A stretch of 62,918 nucleotides of DNA from an uncultured Muribaculaceae bacterium (lineage in GTDB: Bacteria > Bacteroidota > Bacteroidia > Bacteroidales > Muribaculaceae). Where the stretch lies: contig CAJTMY010000012.1 of assembly GCA_910577355.1 (NCBI GenBank), forward strand, positions 1 through 62,918. The letters are read 5' to 3'. Made by a program: the position numbers and the translations under genes. Under the pieces are notes generated by a model that saw only the letters and a list, made by a program, of their open reading frames with translations, was not told the origin of the DNA and ran no database searches. Shown here in pieces: positions 43,896 to 53,300 of the stretch (the stretch's first letter is position 1; every line of letters starts with the position of its first letter).

Positions 43896-45224
43896 ATGGA
43901 AAAAATTCAAGTGGATATTAAGGATGTCCTTCAATCCGTATCAAAGGCCGACATCGAGGCTCTGCGTCCCGAAGCCGATGCCGCCCTCGCAAAACTCACC
44001 GACGGAACAGGTCTCGGCTCCGACTTCCTCGGATGGGTGAAACTTCCCTCCGACACCACCGACGCACTGCTCGACGATATAATCGCCGCCGCCGACAATC
44101 TGCGCGCGCACTGCGAGGCCGTGGTATGCATAGGTATCGGCGGCAGCTACCTCGGCGCCAAGGCTGTGACTGCAGCCCTCGGCAATCAGCTCGGCACCAC
44201 CACCGCCGGAGCGCCCGAAATACTCTTTGCCGGACAGAACATCGGCGAAGACTACCTGTATGACCTTATGGAACACCTCAAAGGTCGCCGCTTCGGCATC
44301 ATAGTGATATCAAAATCCGGCACCACCACCGAGCCGGCCATCGCATTCCGCCTGCTCAAGGCCCGGCTCGAACAGCAGGAAGGACGTGAGAAAGCCGCCA
44401 AGCTCATTGTCGCCATCACCGACGCACACAAAGGTGCCCTGCGCTCGCTCGCCACGACCGAAGGCTACAAGACATTCGTGATCGAGGACAACGTGGGCGG
44501 CCGATTCTCCGTACTCACCCCCGTAGGTCTGCTGCCCATCGCAGTGGCCGGCTACGACATCAAGGCTCTCGTGGCAGGTGCCCGCAGCATGGAGCAGGCC
44601 ACCCTCACCGGCGCCGACAGCTCGGCCATGACATATGCAATGACCCGCAACGCCCTCTACCGCGCAGGCAAGAAAATCGAGATTCTCGTCAATTACAACC
44701 CCAATCTCCATTTCTTCGGCGAATGGTGGAAACAGCTCTATGGCGAGAGCGAAGGCAAGGATCACAAAGGCATATTCCCCGCCGCAGTAGACAACTCCAC
44801 CGACCTGCACTCAATGGGACAGTGGATTCAGGACGGCGAGCGCATCATCTTCGAATCGGTGATATCCGTGCGCGACCAGCACCACGAAGTACGCATTCCT
44901 GCCGATGACGACAACCTCGACGGGCTCAACTACCTCGCCGGCAAGCGCGTCGACGAAGTGAACAAGATGGCCGAGCTCGGCACACGCATCGCCCATGTCG
45001 ACGGCGGCGTGCCAAACATGCGCATCACCATGCCGAAGATTACCGAGGAATATCTCGGACAGCTCATATATTTCTTCGAGGCAGCCTGCGGCATGAGCGG
45101 ATACCTCCTCGGGGTCAACCCCTTCAACCAACCCGGAGTGGAGGCCTACAAGCGCAACATGTTCGCCCTCCTCGAAAAGCCCGGCTACGAAGCCGAGACA
45201 GCCGCCATCAAGAAACGTCTTTAA
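43896..45224 (+). CDS. pgi: Glucose-6-phosphate isomerase
   Basis: A 442-residue enzyme interconverting glucose-6-phosphate and fructose-6-phosphate. Family segments include GIGGSYLGAKAV, VISKSGTTTEPAIAFR, the signature NVGGRFSVLTPVGLLP and GVEAYKRNMFALL near the end. The length is that of the shorter bacterial type found in Firmicutes and Bacteroidota. It is transcribed alone from a clear promoter and ends in a hairpin terminator, so its neighbour murI is probably separately transcribed or read through weakly. Confidence 0.97.
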   Translation: MEKIQVDIKDVLQSVSKADIEALRPEADAALAKLTDGTGLGSDFLGWVKLPSDTTDALLDDIIAAADNLRAHCEAVVCIGIGGSYLGAKAVTAALGNQLGTTTAGAPEILFAGQNIGEDYLYDLMEHLKGRRFGIIVISKSGTTTEPAIAFRLLKARLEQQEGREKAAKLIVAITDAHKGALRSLATTEGYKTFVIEDNVGGRFSVLTPVGLLPIAVAGYDIKALVAGARSMEQATLTGADSSAMTYAMTRNALYRAGKKIEILVNYNPNLHFFGEWWKQLYGESEGKDHKGIFPAAVDNSTDLHSMGQWIQDGERIIFESVISVRDQHHEVRIPADDDNLDGLNYLAGKRVDEVNKMAELGTRIAHVDGGVPNMRITMPKITEEYLGQLIYFFEAACGMSGYLLGVNPFNQPGVEAYKRNMFALLEKPGYEAETAAIKKRL

Positions 45225-45228
45225 TTAA

Positions 45229-45270
45229 AAAAGCCGCGTGCCGGGATTAGAAATCCCACACGCGGCTTTT
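45229..45270. terminator. Terminator after pgi
   Basis: AAAAGCCGCGTG (45229-45240) pairs perfectly with CACGCGGCTTTT (45259-45270), and inner bases GGGATT/AATCCC (45243-45257) extend the stem. It ends in a short T run on the plus strand and in a T run on the minus strand. Confidence 0.8.
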
Positions 45271-45288
45271 ATTGTTATAAGAATTATA

Positions 45289-46101
45289 ATGATCGGAGTA
45301 TTCGACTCGGGCTACGGAGGCCTCACTATATTGCGCGAACTGCGGCGGGTCATCCCCGACGCCGACTTCCTCTACCTCGGCGACAACGCACGCGCGCCCT
45401 ACGGCACACGCTCGTTCGACCTCGTATACCGCTTCACGCTCCAGGCCGTAAGGCATCTGTTCGACCAAGGCTGCCACCTCGTAATCCTCGCCTGCAACAC
45501 CGCTTCGGCCAAAGCCCTGCGGTCGATACAGCAGCGCGACCTGCCCCTCATCGATCCCACGCGCCGCGTGCTCGGAGTAATCCGCCCCACAGTCGAGGCG
45601 CTTGCCTCCGCAAGCCGCACAGGCCTCATAGGCCTTGTAGGCACACCCGGCACCGTCGCATCTCGGTCGTACGACATGGAGGTGGCCAAGCTGCTGCCCG
45701 GCTTCCGCATCCACGCGCACGCATGCCCCATGTGGGTACCCCTCGTCGAATACGGCGAAGCCGACGGCGACGGAGCCGACTACTTCGTGCGCAAAGACCT
45801 CGACGCGCTGTTCAGCCTGTCGCCCGATATCGACACATTGATACTCGGCTGCACACACTATCCGCTGCTGCTGCCAAAGATACGCCGCTACGTGCCCGAA
45901 GACGTCAGAATACTGCTCCAAGGGCATATCGTAGCCGACTCACTCACCGACTATCTGCGCCGACATCCCGACATGGACGCCCGTATCACACGCGGCGGCA
46001 CGGTAAGCTACCTCACCACCGAGCTACCCGAGCGCTTCGACCCCCTCGCCACACTATTCATGTCCGAGCCGGTTCGGTCCACCCGGGTGATACTGTCATA
46101 G
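45289..46101 (+). CDS. murI: Glutamate racemase
   Basis: A 270-residue cofactor-independent racemase producing D-glutamate for peptidoglycan. The opening IGVFDSGYGGLTI, the catalytic cysteine in ILACNTASAKA and the second catalytic cysteine in ILGCTHYPLLL are intact. The ATG at 45289 begins the family N-terminus; an upstream in-frame ATG-like start falls inside the pgi terminator and is unlikely. It is convergent with the serpin gene, with two bases between stops. Confidence 0.95.
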   Translation: MIGVFDSGYGGLTILRELRRVIPDADFLYLGDNARAPYGTRSFDLVYRFTLQAVRHLFDQGCHLVILACNTASAKALRSIQQRDLPLIDPTRRVLGVIRPTVEALASASRTGLIGLVGTPGTVASRSYDMEVAKLLPGFRIHAHACPMWVPLVEYGEADGDGADYFVRKDLDALFSLSPDIDTLILGCTHYPLLLPKIRRYVPEDVRILLQGHIVADSLTDYLRRHPDMDARITRGGTVSYLTTELPERFDPLATLFMSEPVRSTRVILS

Positions 46102-46103
46102 AA

Positions 46104-47396
46104 TTACAGATTATTGATCACCCCGGCCATCAGCACCGTGCCGGTCTTGGAGCTGCTCACAACATATACAAACGGGCGGTCGAAGCGCATCTCTATGTAT
46201 TTTGGCTTGCTGCCGATGTCCGCACCGCTCCATATGCCTGCGGTAACAGCCGCTCCCTCGGCACCGTATTCATTGATCTTGAATGCGGTTTTCTGCAATA
46301 TATCCGCATTGCCGTCACGATTTATTCCCATACCGGCGAGGTTGAACCGCAGAGGAATACCCATCCCCGACAGCACAGAACTGAAATCAGCGGAATATTC
46401 CACTTCAAACTTAGGCAAGCGCAGCGCCACAGACTTATATGCGAAGTCAAGACTGTTCCAGATATCGACACTCAGAGCCGAGGCAACATCATCGGCAGCC
46501 ACTCCTTCCTCGGGCAGAATTACCGTCATGGCCATTTCGCCCTCAAACGGCAATCTTACAGCCTTGAAATTGTCGCATTCCGCATACTCATAGCCAAAGG
46601 CTGTCGACATCATTTCGACCTCGTTTGCACCATCCCGACCCGTAAATACGGCAGGCTTGGTCAACTTTTCGCTGAATGCGGATTCCCAGTCGGCCTTGAA
46701 ATACAATGCATTGGCAAAGACAACATCGACTCCCTCATGCTCTCGTTCAAGAATAGCATCGATCATGGCGTGCGTTTTGATCTTACACCATTTATTCACA
46801 AGATCCACAAGCGACTGATCGCCCGCCACCGACACAACTTCTGAATAATACGTATCATTCACTTTATCGACAAACGTCTCCGACGCTTTGAAGATATCAC
46901 GATACCATACCGAATTTGCAAGTTCGAGCGAAGCTCCGCTCGCCTTCGACGGCAGATAGCGCACAAGTTTGTTGCAAGTACTGCCAAGCACGTCACGCGA
47001 CGCACCTGCGAGCGTATCGGCAACTTTGCTTCCTTGAACATCACCCATACCCTCGGCCATAAGCGCCACACACAGCTCCGCGCTCAGCGGCGACACACAT
47101 ATATTGCCGTCGGCTGTCGCGTCCCCTATATTGTCCGCGTTCTCTACCGTTTCATTCAGCAAGACAAAAGCAAACTTGTTGAGAGCCGCATTAGCCTCGG
47201 CCTCCTCGTCTGTAAGCGATATCGTTTCCGACACAGGAATAGAAAGAATCTCCACCCCCGGCAGTTCATCGGCAGGAGTTTCTACCGGATTCTCAGGCTC
47301 CGGCACAGGTTCGGGTTCAATCACCGGCTCATTATTTTGAGAGCAGCCGACTGTCAAAAAGCAGACAAATAATAACGACAACGATTTAAAACTCAT
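46104..47396 (-). CDS. Lipoprotein serpin (serine protease inhibitor)
   Basis: A 430-residue serpin with a lipoprotein signal (LTVGC) and a Pro/Glu-rich spacer (~22-45), then the serpin fold. Family segments include NICVSPLSAELCVALMAEG, ELANSVWYRD, ANALYFKADWESAF and the C-terminal FDRPFVYVV. The reactive-loop hinge reads EYGAEGAAVTAG; counting from its E as P17 places P1 at alanine in WSGADIG, which suggests an elastase-like target, but loop length varies and P1 is tentative. It would sit on the outer membrane or in the periplasm and could protect the cell from host or bacterial proteases. It lies beside the beta-lactamase gene. Confidence 0.88.
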   Translation of the reverse strand: MSFKSLSLLFVCFLTVGCSQNNEPVIEPEPVPEPENPVETPADELPGVEILSIPVSETISLTDEEAEANAALNKFAFVLLNETVENADNIGDATADGNICVSPLSAELCVALMAEGMGDVQGSKVADTLAGASRDVLGSTCNKLVRYLPSKASGASLELANSVWYRDIFKASETFVDKVNDTYYSEVVSVAGDQSLVDLVNKWCKIKTHAMIDAILEREHEGVDVVFANALYFKADWESAFSEKLTKPAVFTGRDGANEVEMMSTAFGYEYAECDNFKAVRLPFEGEMAMTVILPEEGVAADDVASALSVDIWNSLDFAYKSVALRLPKFEVEYSADFSSVLSGMGIPLRFNLAGMGINRDGNADILQKTAFKINEYGAEGAAVTAGIWSGADIGSKPKYIEMRFDRPFVYVVSSSKTGTVLMAGVINNL

Positions 47397-47540
47397 AGCG
47401 ATTTGCAAATTAAAGTTAAAATACTTTTGGCGCGAAAACACTAATTATTTTCACAAAAAGCAATCGTTGTTATATAATTTTATAGCATATTAACATTTGT
47501 TACCCATACTGTAATGACCATTCAGCCAAAGCAACATAGT

Positions 47541-47930
47541 GAGATTTAGTATGCTGTGGGGGCGCACGGCTCGTGCGTCCTGCTTCAGCCGGATGGTATA
47601 CGTGCGTCTCTACATCAAAACATCCGTGGAAATTTGTTTAATCCGTGTGGAAATATGCTGATGGAGAGGCGTGCTCCGCACGCCCTGTTTGCATGGCGAC
47701 CATCCGGCGAGGCGGGGTTGTGTCAAAATTCGCAAAATCAGTAGGGACGCGATTAATCGCGTCCGCGCCCGGATGGACAACAACTTGATTGGCGCCGATT
47801 TCGGCGGACGCGATTAATCGCATCCCTACTTCAAATCAAATTATGGCACAGCCTCGCCAACGCGCGCATGCCATCCGGTTGAAACCGGACGCACGAGCCG
47901 TGCGTCCCTACTCTGAAAATCAATAAATTG
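47541..47930. repeat. Cluster of interlocking palindromic repeats in a 541-base gene-free region
   Basis: The 47397-47937 intergenic region contains no supportable gene. It holds GC-rich palindromes arranged as inverted pairs: 47561-47596 with 47871-47907 (each a palindrome around GCACGGCTCGTGC followed by a CCGGATGG element), and 47741-47764 with 47806-47829 (palindromes around GCGATTAATCGC, one mismatch). A further palindrome with GGCGTGCTCCGCACGCC lies near 47666-47683, followed by CATCCGG. The same building blocks recur in different combinations, as in REP-like elements. Confidence 0.75.
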
Positions 47931-47937
47931 CGGAGTA

Positions 47938-48882
47938 TTATTTGGCTGAATAGTCGTTACCCAAGTAGTCATACACCGCCTCGGATATGCGCGAGATGAT
48001 GGCTGAGGCGTTTTTTTCGTTGCCGGCGAGGTCTTTTATGAAGACCACGAGGGTGTAATGGCGACCGTCGGGCAGGGTGATGTAGGCGGCATCGTTGTGG
48101 GCTGTAAGCTCGCCACGTTCATTGATGTAGCCCGAGCCTGTCTTGTGGGCTATGACCACGCCTGCCTTGCCGGATAACGGAGCTGATATGCGGTCGACTC
48201 CCGTCTTGCAGCTCCGCAGCGCGTCGCAGATAAATTCCCGGCTCACAGGCGACAGGATACTGTCGTTGAAAAGCCGTTCAAGGAGTATGACCGTCGCCAA
48301 CGGCGATGAATGGTTGGCATAGCTCAAGGCGTGGTCGTGCTGCATATCGGCCTCGCGCACGGCGATGCGGAAGCCGCCGCGTGGAATGATTGTCGATATA
48401 ATACTGTCGGCTCGCTCCACCGGCACAAGGCGTTCAAACATCAGATTGCTCGCGTTATTGTCACTTTGTTCCAAAGCATACAACATCAACTCTTTCGCCG
48501 AAATATCAAAGCGCGGCTCGGCATAGTCTTTGAGCATAGGACTCCATGTATTCTCGTTAAGACTCTTGCGCTCGACCGATATTACGGTATCTATCGAAGT
48601 GCCGCGCCTGTCGAATTCATGACACAAAGCCACTGCCTGATGCAACTTGAATACGCTCATCATCGGATATATGTCCACATTGCCGACGCATACGGTGTCG
48701 CGGCCGTCTACAATTACAGCAATCCCGACTTCGCCAGGCACGTCGGCGACCATGGCCGCGAGACTGTCCTCAAGGGCCGTATAACGGCTTTCCGCAACAG
48801 CGCTCCGCCTATTGCCGCACGAAGCAAAGGCTATCAGGCTTATGAAGGATACAATCAGCGGTTTTAAGATTTTATGTGACAT
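47938..48882 (-). CDS. Class A beta-lactamase (subclass A2-like lipoprotein)
   Basis: A 314-residue serine beta-lactamase of the type seen in Bacteroidota (CblA/CfxA-like). The lipobox is FASC (C22). The catalytic S76-V-F-K79, S140-D141-N142 and K247-T248-G249 (HKTGSG) motifs are intact, and E177 in READM is the likely Glu166 equivalent. It hydrolyses beta-lactams in the periplasm; spectrum (cephalosporinase vs. penicillinase) cannot be read. The ATG at 48882 starts the signal peptide; a possible ATG nine codons upstream adds no signal-like sequence. It lies between a repeat-rich spacer and an RND efflux operon. Confidence 0.92.
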   Translation of the reverse strand: MSHKILKPLIVSFISLIAFASCGNRRSAVAESRYTALEDSLAAMVADVPGEVGIAVIVDGRDTVCVGNVDIYPMMSVFKLHQAVALCHEFDRRGTSIDTVISVERKSLNENTWSPMLKDYAEPRFDISAKELMLYALEQSDNNASNLMFERLVPVERADSIISTIIPRGGFRIAVREADMQHDHALSYANHSSPLATVILLERLFNDSILSPVSREFICDALRSCKTGVDRISAPLSGKAGVVIAHKTGSGYINERGELTAHNDAAYITLPDGRHYTLVVFIKDLAGNEKNASAIISRISEAVYDYLGNDYSAK

Positions 48883-48906
48883 ATGGCAACGATTGATTAT
48901 ACCTTG

Positions 48907-48914
48907 CAAAGGTA
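48907..48914 (-). promoter_or_regulatory. -7 promoter element (TACCTTTG) for the beta-lactamase gene
   Basis: TACCTTTG on the minus strand, 24 bases upstream of the ATG at 48882, fits TAnnTTTG. A correctly spaced -33 element is not evident, partly because the upstream DNA is the efflux operon terminator. Confidence 0.5.
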
Positions 48915-48926
48915 CAAAATTTTACA

Positions 48927-48974
48927 CAAAAAAAGCGACGGCTCGCGGTTGATGCCGCAGGCCGTCGCTTTTAT
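48927..48974 (-). terminator. Terminator of the RND efflux operon
   Basis: On the minus strand AGCGACGG (48969-48962) pairs with CCGTCGCT (48941-48934), with an inner GGC/GCC extension, followed by a run of seven T residues at 48933-48927. It is a clear rho-independent terminator just past the TolC-like gene. Confidence 0.85.
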
Positions 48975-48988
48975 AGTAGAGTGGTGGA

Positions 48989-50368
48989 CTATCGTCCGCC
49001 GCCCATCGACTGATATAGGTTTATCACAGCCAGGTTGCCGGCCTGTGTGCACGCGATACGTGATATCTGCGCGCCGAGCAGGCTCTGTTGCGCGGTGATC
49101 ACCTGCAGGTAGTCGACATCGCCTGTCGAATAGATGAACAGATCCTGTGTCATCGACACGGCCTTGGTAAGGTCTTCTACCTGATGATCGAGGAATACAG
49201 CTTTCTCGCGGCTCTTCTCATACACGGTGAGAGCGTTGGATACCTCCGATGCCGCGCTGAGCAGGGTGTATTCGAACGTATTCATGGCCTGCTGCTGCTG
49301 AGCCTTGGCGGCCTTGAGGGTGGCGATGTTGCGGCCACGCGAGAATATGGGCGCCACGAGCGAGCCGGCAAGCTGCACAAACCAGTCGCCGGGGTTGACG
49401 ATCATCGAGCCGAGCAGATTGGTGAAACCGCCGTTGGCGGTGATCGTAAGGCCGGGATAGAAGGCCGCGCGTGCCGAATTGGTGGCATAATATGCCGATG
49501 CAAGGCTCTGCTCTGCGGCGGCCACGTCGGGACGGTTGGCCAACATGCTCATGGCCACACCCGAGCGGGCGGTGGCGGGAGCCGACAGGGCTGCGCCGGC
49601 CTCGACAGTCCATTGCTGCGGCATGGTGTTGAGCAGCAGCGACATGGTGTTGTTGAGCTGCACAACGGATGCCTCAAGATCGGTGATCTGGCCGAGGATA
49701 TTGTAATAATTGGCCTCGCTCTGCATCACACCGGCCTCGGTGACGCGACCTGCGAGTTTGAGGTCGCGCATCTTCTGCACGGTCTCCTTCCACAGCTCCG
49801 AGGTACCGCGCGACAGCTGCAACTGCTCGTTGACGGCGGCAAGGGTGTAATATGTGGTGGCTACGGCCGATATTATCTGCGAGCGCACGGCCTGCGCATA
49901 GGCCTCGCTCTGCAGCACGGCTGCCTGAGCGCCGCGCTTGCCGTTGAGCAGTTTGCCGAATATGTCGATTTCCCACGATGCCTGGGCAGGCAGCTGATAG
50001 CTCCATCCGAAGGGGTTGGAGGCATACTTGGCACCAGCGCCGTTGGGCGCGAGGGCGAGCGACGGCAGGTAGGCCAGCTTGGCGCCGAGCAGCTGAGCCT
50101 GCGCGGCTTCGACGTTAAGCTGCGCGTTGCGCAGATTGGTGTTGTTCTCAAGCGCACGGTTTATCAGATCGACCAAAACCGGGTCGGTGAACACATCCTG
50201 CCAGCGCAGGTTGCCGAAAGCCGTCGAGTCGACCTCCTGAGCCTTCACCTCGGCATACTCCTTGGTGAGTGGGGTCGAGGTGGGCGTCTCGTATTTCTGA
50301 TATATATGACAGCCCGACAGCGATACGGCCAATGCCGTGCCCAAGGCTGCTTTGATTACTATATTCAT
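48989..50368 (-). CDS. Outer membrane efflux channel, TolC/OprM (NodT) family lipoprotein
   Basis: A 459-residue outer membrane factor with a lipobox (SLSGC, C19). Two tandem OEP domains (~60-250 and ~270-455) contain the helical periplasmic barrel with the recurrent ATYYTLAAVNEQL, ARAAFYPGLTI and RPDVAAAEQSLASA segments of the NodT/OprM class. It forms the outer channel of the tripartite pump encoded by the two upstream genes. The start is 12 bases after the permease stop. Confidence 0.92.
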   Translation of the reverse strand: MNIVIKAALGTALAVSLSGCHIYQKYETPTSTPLTKEYAEVKAQEVDSTAFGNLRWQDVFTDPVLVDLINRALENNTNLRNAQLNVEAAQAQLLGAKLAYLPSLALAPNGAGAKYASNPFGWSYQLPAQASWEIDIFGKLLNGKRGAQAAVLQSEAYAQAVRSQIISAVATTYYTLAAVNEQLQLSRGTSELWKETVQKMRDLKLAGRVTEAGVMQSEANYYNILGQITDLEASVVQLNNTMSLLLNTMPQQWTVEAGAALSAPATARSGVAMSMLANRPDVAAAEQSLASAYYATNSARAAFYPGLTITANGGFTNLLGSMIVNPGDWFVQLAGSLVAPIFSRGRNIATLKAAKAQQQQAMNTFEYTLLSAASEVSNALTVYEKSREKAVFLDHQVEDLTKAVSMTQDLFIYSTGDVDYLQVITAQQSLLGAQISRIACTQAGNLAVINLYQSMGGGR

Positions 50369-50380
50369 TGTACAAAGGGT

Positions 50381-53300
50381 TTAGCGTGCATATTGTTCGA
50401 TTTCGCTCTCGATTGTGCCGCCCTTTTCCTGATTCTCCCATCGGATAGGCGATATCTTTTCCTGGATGGCCTGGAACACGCAGAACAACGCGGGTACCAC
50501 AAGCACCTGGAGAACCATGCCGATAAGCATGCCGCCCACCGAGCCTGTGCCGAGCGCACGGTTGCCGTTGGCGCCCACACCGGTCGACAGCATCATCGGC
50601 AGCAGGCCGATGACCATGGCAAGCGAGGTCATCAGGATAGGACGCAGACGGGCGGCGGCGCCGGCCACGGCGGCGTTGAAGATGCTCATGCCGGTCATAC
50701 GGCGCTCGAGCGCGAATTCCACGATAAGGATGGCGTTCTTGGCCAGAAGACCTATAAGCATGATAAGGGCGATCTGCAGATAGATGTTATTGGAGATGCC
50801 TGCAATATCGGCAAATATGAATGCACCCATAAGGCCGAAAGGTATCGAGAAGATAACCGCCCACGGCAGCAGGTACGACTCATACTGGGCCGACAGCAGC
50901 AGATATACGAACAGCAGACACAGACCGAAGATCATCGCCGTCGACGAGCCGGAATCCGAGCCGGCTTCCTCGCGGGTCATGCCGGCATACTCGAAACCGA
51001 AGCCCTGAGGCAGCGTCTGCGCGGCCACGCGGTTGATGGCGGCGATGGCGTCGCCTGTCGAGTATCCGGGCGCGGGCGAGCCGTTGACCGATATCGAGTT
51101 GAACAGGTTGAAGCGGTTGAGCAGGTCGGGTCCGTAAACACGGGTGAGCTTCACGAAGTTTTCGATCGGAGCCATCTCGGCGCCGTTGCGCACCTTGATG
51201 TTCTTGAGTGTCTCCGGGCTTACGCGGCTCTCGGGATTGGCCTGCATCATCACGCGGTAGATTTTACCGAAGCGGTTGAAGTTCGACACATACATACCGC
51301 CGTAGTAGCCCTGCAGTGTCGACAGTATCGTCGACGGGCTTATGCCGGCCTGCTTGGCCTTGGCCGCGTCTATGTCGATAAGATACTGAGGGAAGCTGGG
51401 ATTGAAGGTCGTATAGGCGCTCTGGATTTCGGGCTGGGCGTTGAGCTGGGCCAGGAAGGCCTGTGTGACGGCGAAGAACTGGTTGATGTCGCCGCCGGTC
51501 TTGTCCTGCATCTTCAGCTCGAAACCGTTGGTCACCGAATAACCGGTTATCATGGGCGGGGCGAAGAACACCACGCGGCCGTCCTTCACCGAGGACGTGA
51601 GCATGAACAGCTGCTGTATCACGCTCTCCACATCCTCGCCTTTACCGCGCTCGTCCCAGTTTTTCAGTTTGATGAGCAGTGTGCCGTATGTGGCGCCCTG
51701 ACCGGCGAGGAACGAATATCCGTTGATGGTCTGCACCAGGCGCACTGCGGGTATCTTCATCACAATGTTCTCGAGCGAGTCGAGCACTTCGGTGGTGCGT
51801 TCCTGCGATGTGCCGGCAGGCATGTCGACCATGCCGAAAAGGAAGCCGGTGTCTTCGTTGGGCACCATGGCCGACGGCGTGCGCCACATGAGCCATACCA
51901 GCAGCACCACAGACACAATCACGGTGGCAAACGACGTGATGCGGTGGCGGCACATCCAGCTCACACATTTGCGATAATGCTTGAGCAGGGTCTCGTATCC
52001 CTTCTCGAAAGCCTTGTGGAAGCGCTTTCCGAAGAGGCCGAGCACTGCAAACAGGGCGATAACACAGGCGATAAGACTCTCGACTATATTCTCGAAGGCA
52101 AACCAGTCGAGCACCATGAATGTGATGGTGGCGATAAGAAGCGCCAGCGTGATGACGGGCGGGAAGTTGAGGCCGAAGCTGCGGCTGTATTTCTGCTTTA
52201 TCACCTCGCCGGTGGCCGAATAGGCCTTGCCGAGGCGTTCCTTGAGGCTCGATTCATCATTCTTGGGCTTGAGGAACACCGCGCACAATGCCGGCGACAG
52301 CGTAAGGGCGTTCACAGCCGAGAAGCCGATGGCAATAGCCATCGTAAGACCGAACTGCTGATAGAACACACCTGCCGTACCCGGCATGAACGACACCGGG
52401 ATGAACACGAGCATCATCACGAGCGTGATGGATATAAGGGCCGATGCAATCTCGCCCATGGCGTCGATCGATGCCTGCCGCGACGACTTGTAGCCCTGGT
52501 CGAGCTTGGCATGCACCGCCTCCACCACCACAATGGCGTCATCGACCACAATCGCAATCGCAAGCACGAGTGCCGACAGGGTGATGAGGTTGATCGAGAA
52601 GCCGATAAGATTAAGGACAAAGAACGTACCGACAAGAGCCACCGGAATGGCGATGGCAGGAATGATGGTCGACCGTATGTCCTGCAGGAATATGTACACG
52701 ACGAAGAACACAAGCACGAATGCCTCGATGAGCGTACGTATCACATTGTGGATCGATGCATAGAGGAATTCGTTGTTGTTCATCGGGATATCGAAGGTAA
52801 GGCCTTCCGGAAGCTCGGGCTTGAGCTTGTCCACCTCCTTGAGCACGTCATTGATGATCTGTGTGGCGTTGGAACCTGCGGTCTGGAACACCATAGCCAT
52901 CGACGCGGGATGTCCGTTGGCCTTGTTGTGGAAGCCGTAGGTGACGCGTCCGAGTTCAAGCTCGGCGATATCCTTTAGATAAAGAGTCTCGCCGTTGGGA
53001 GTGGCGCGCACCACGATATCGCCGAATTCCTCGGGCGTGCTGAGACGTCCGCGGTAGCGCATGATGTACTGGAACGACTGGTCGCCCTGCTCGCCGAACG
53101 AGCCGGGAGCGGCCTCGACATTCTGCTCGGCCAGGGCTGCGGCCACATCGCCGGGCATAAGGTTATACTGGGCCATTACCTCGGGCTTGAGCCACACACG
53201 CATCGAATAGTCGGCGCCGAAGCTCATCACGTCGCCCACGCCGTTGACACGTTGCAGCACCGGGATAACGTTGATCTTCATGTAGTTGTCGAGGAATTCC

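Noticed and set aside
47397..47937. A CRISPR array, because of regularly placed repeats
   Set aside because: Repeats are palindromes in opposite orientation with irregular spacing, not direct repeats with unique spacers, and no cas gene is present.
49088..52978. A 1,296-residue open frame on the plus strand through the efflux genes
   Set aside because: It runs antisense to the well-supported TolC-like and RND genes, has repetitive, compositionally odd protein sequence with no domain, and is a by-product of GC-rich codon use in the real genes.
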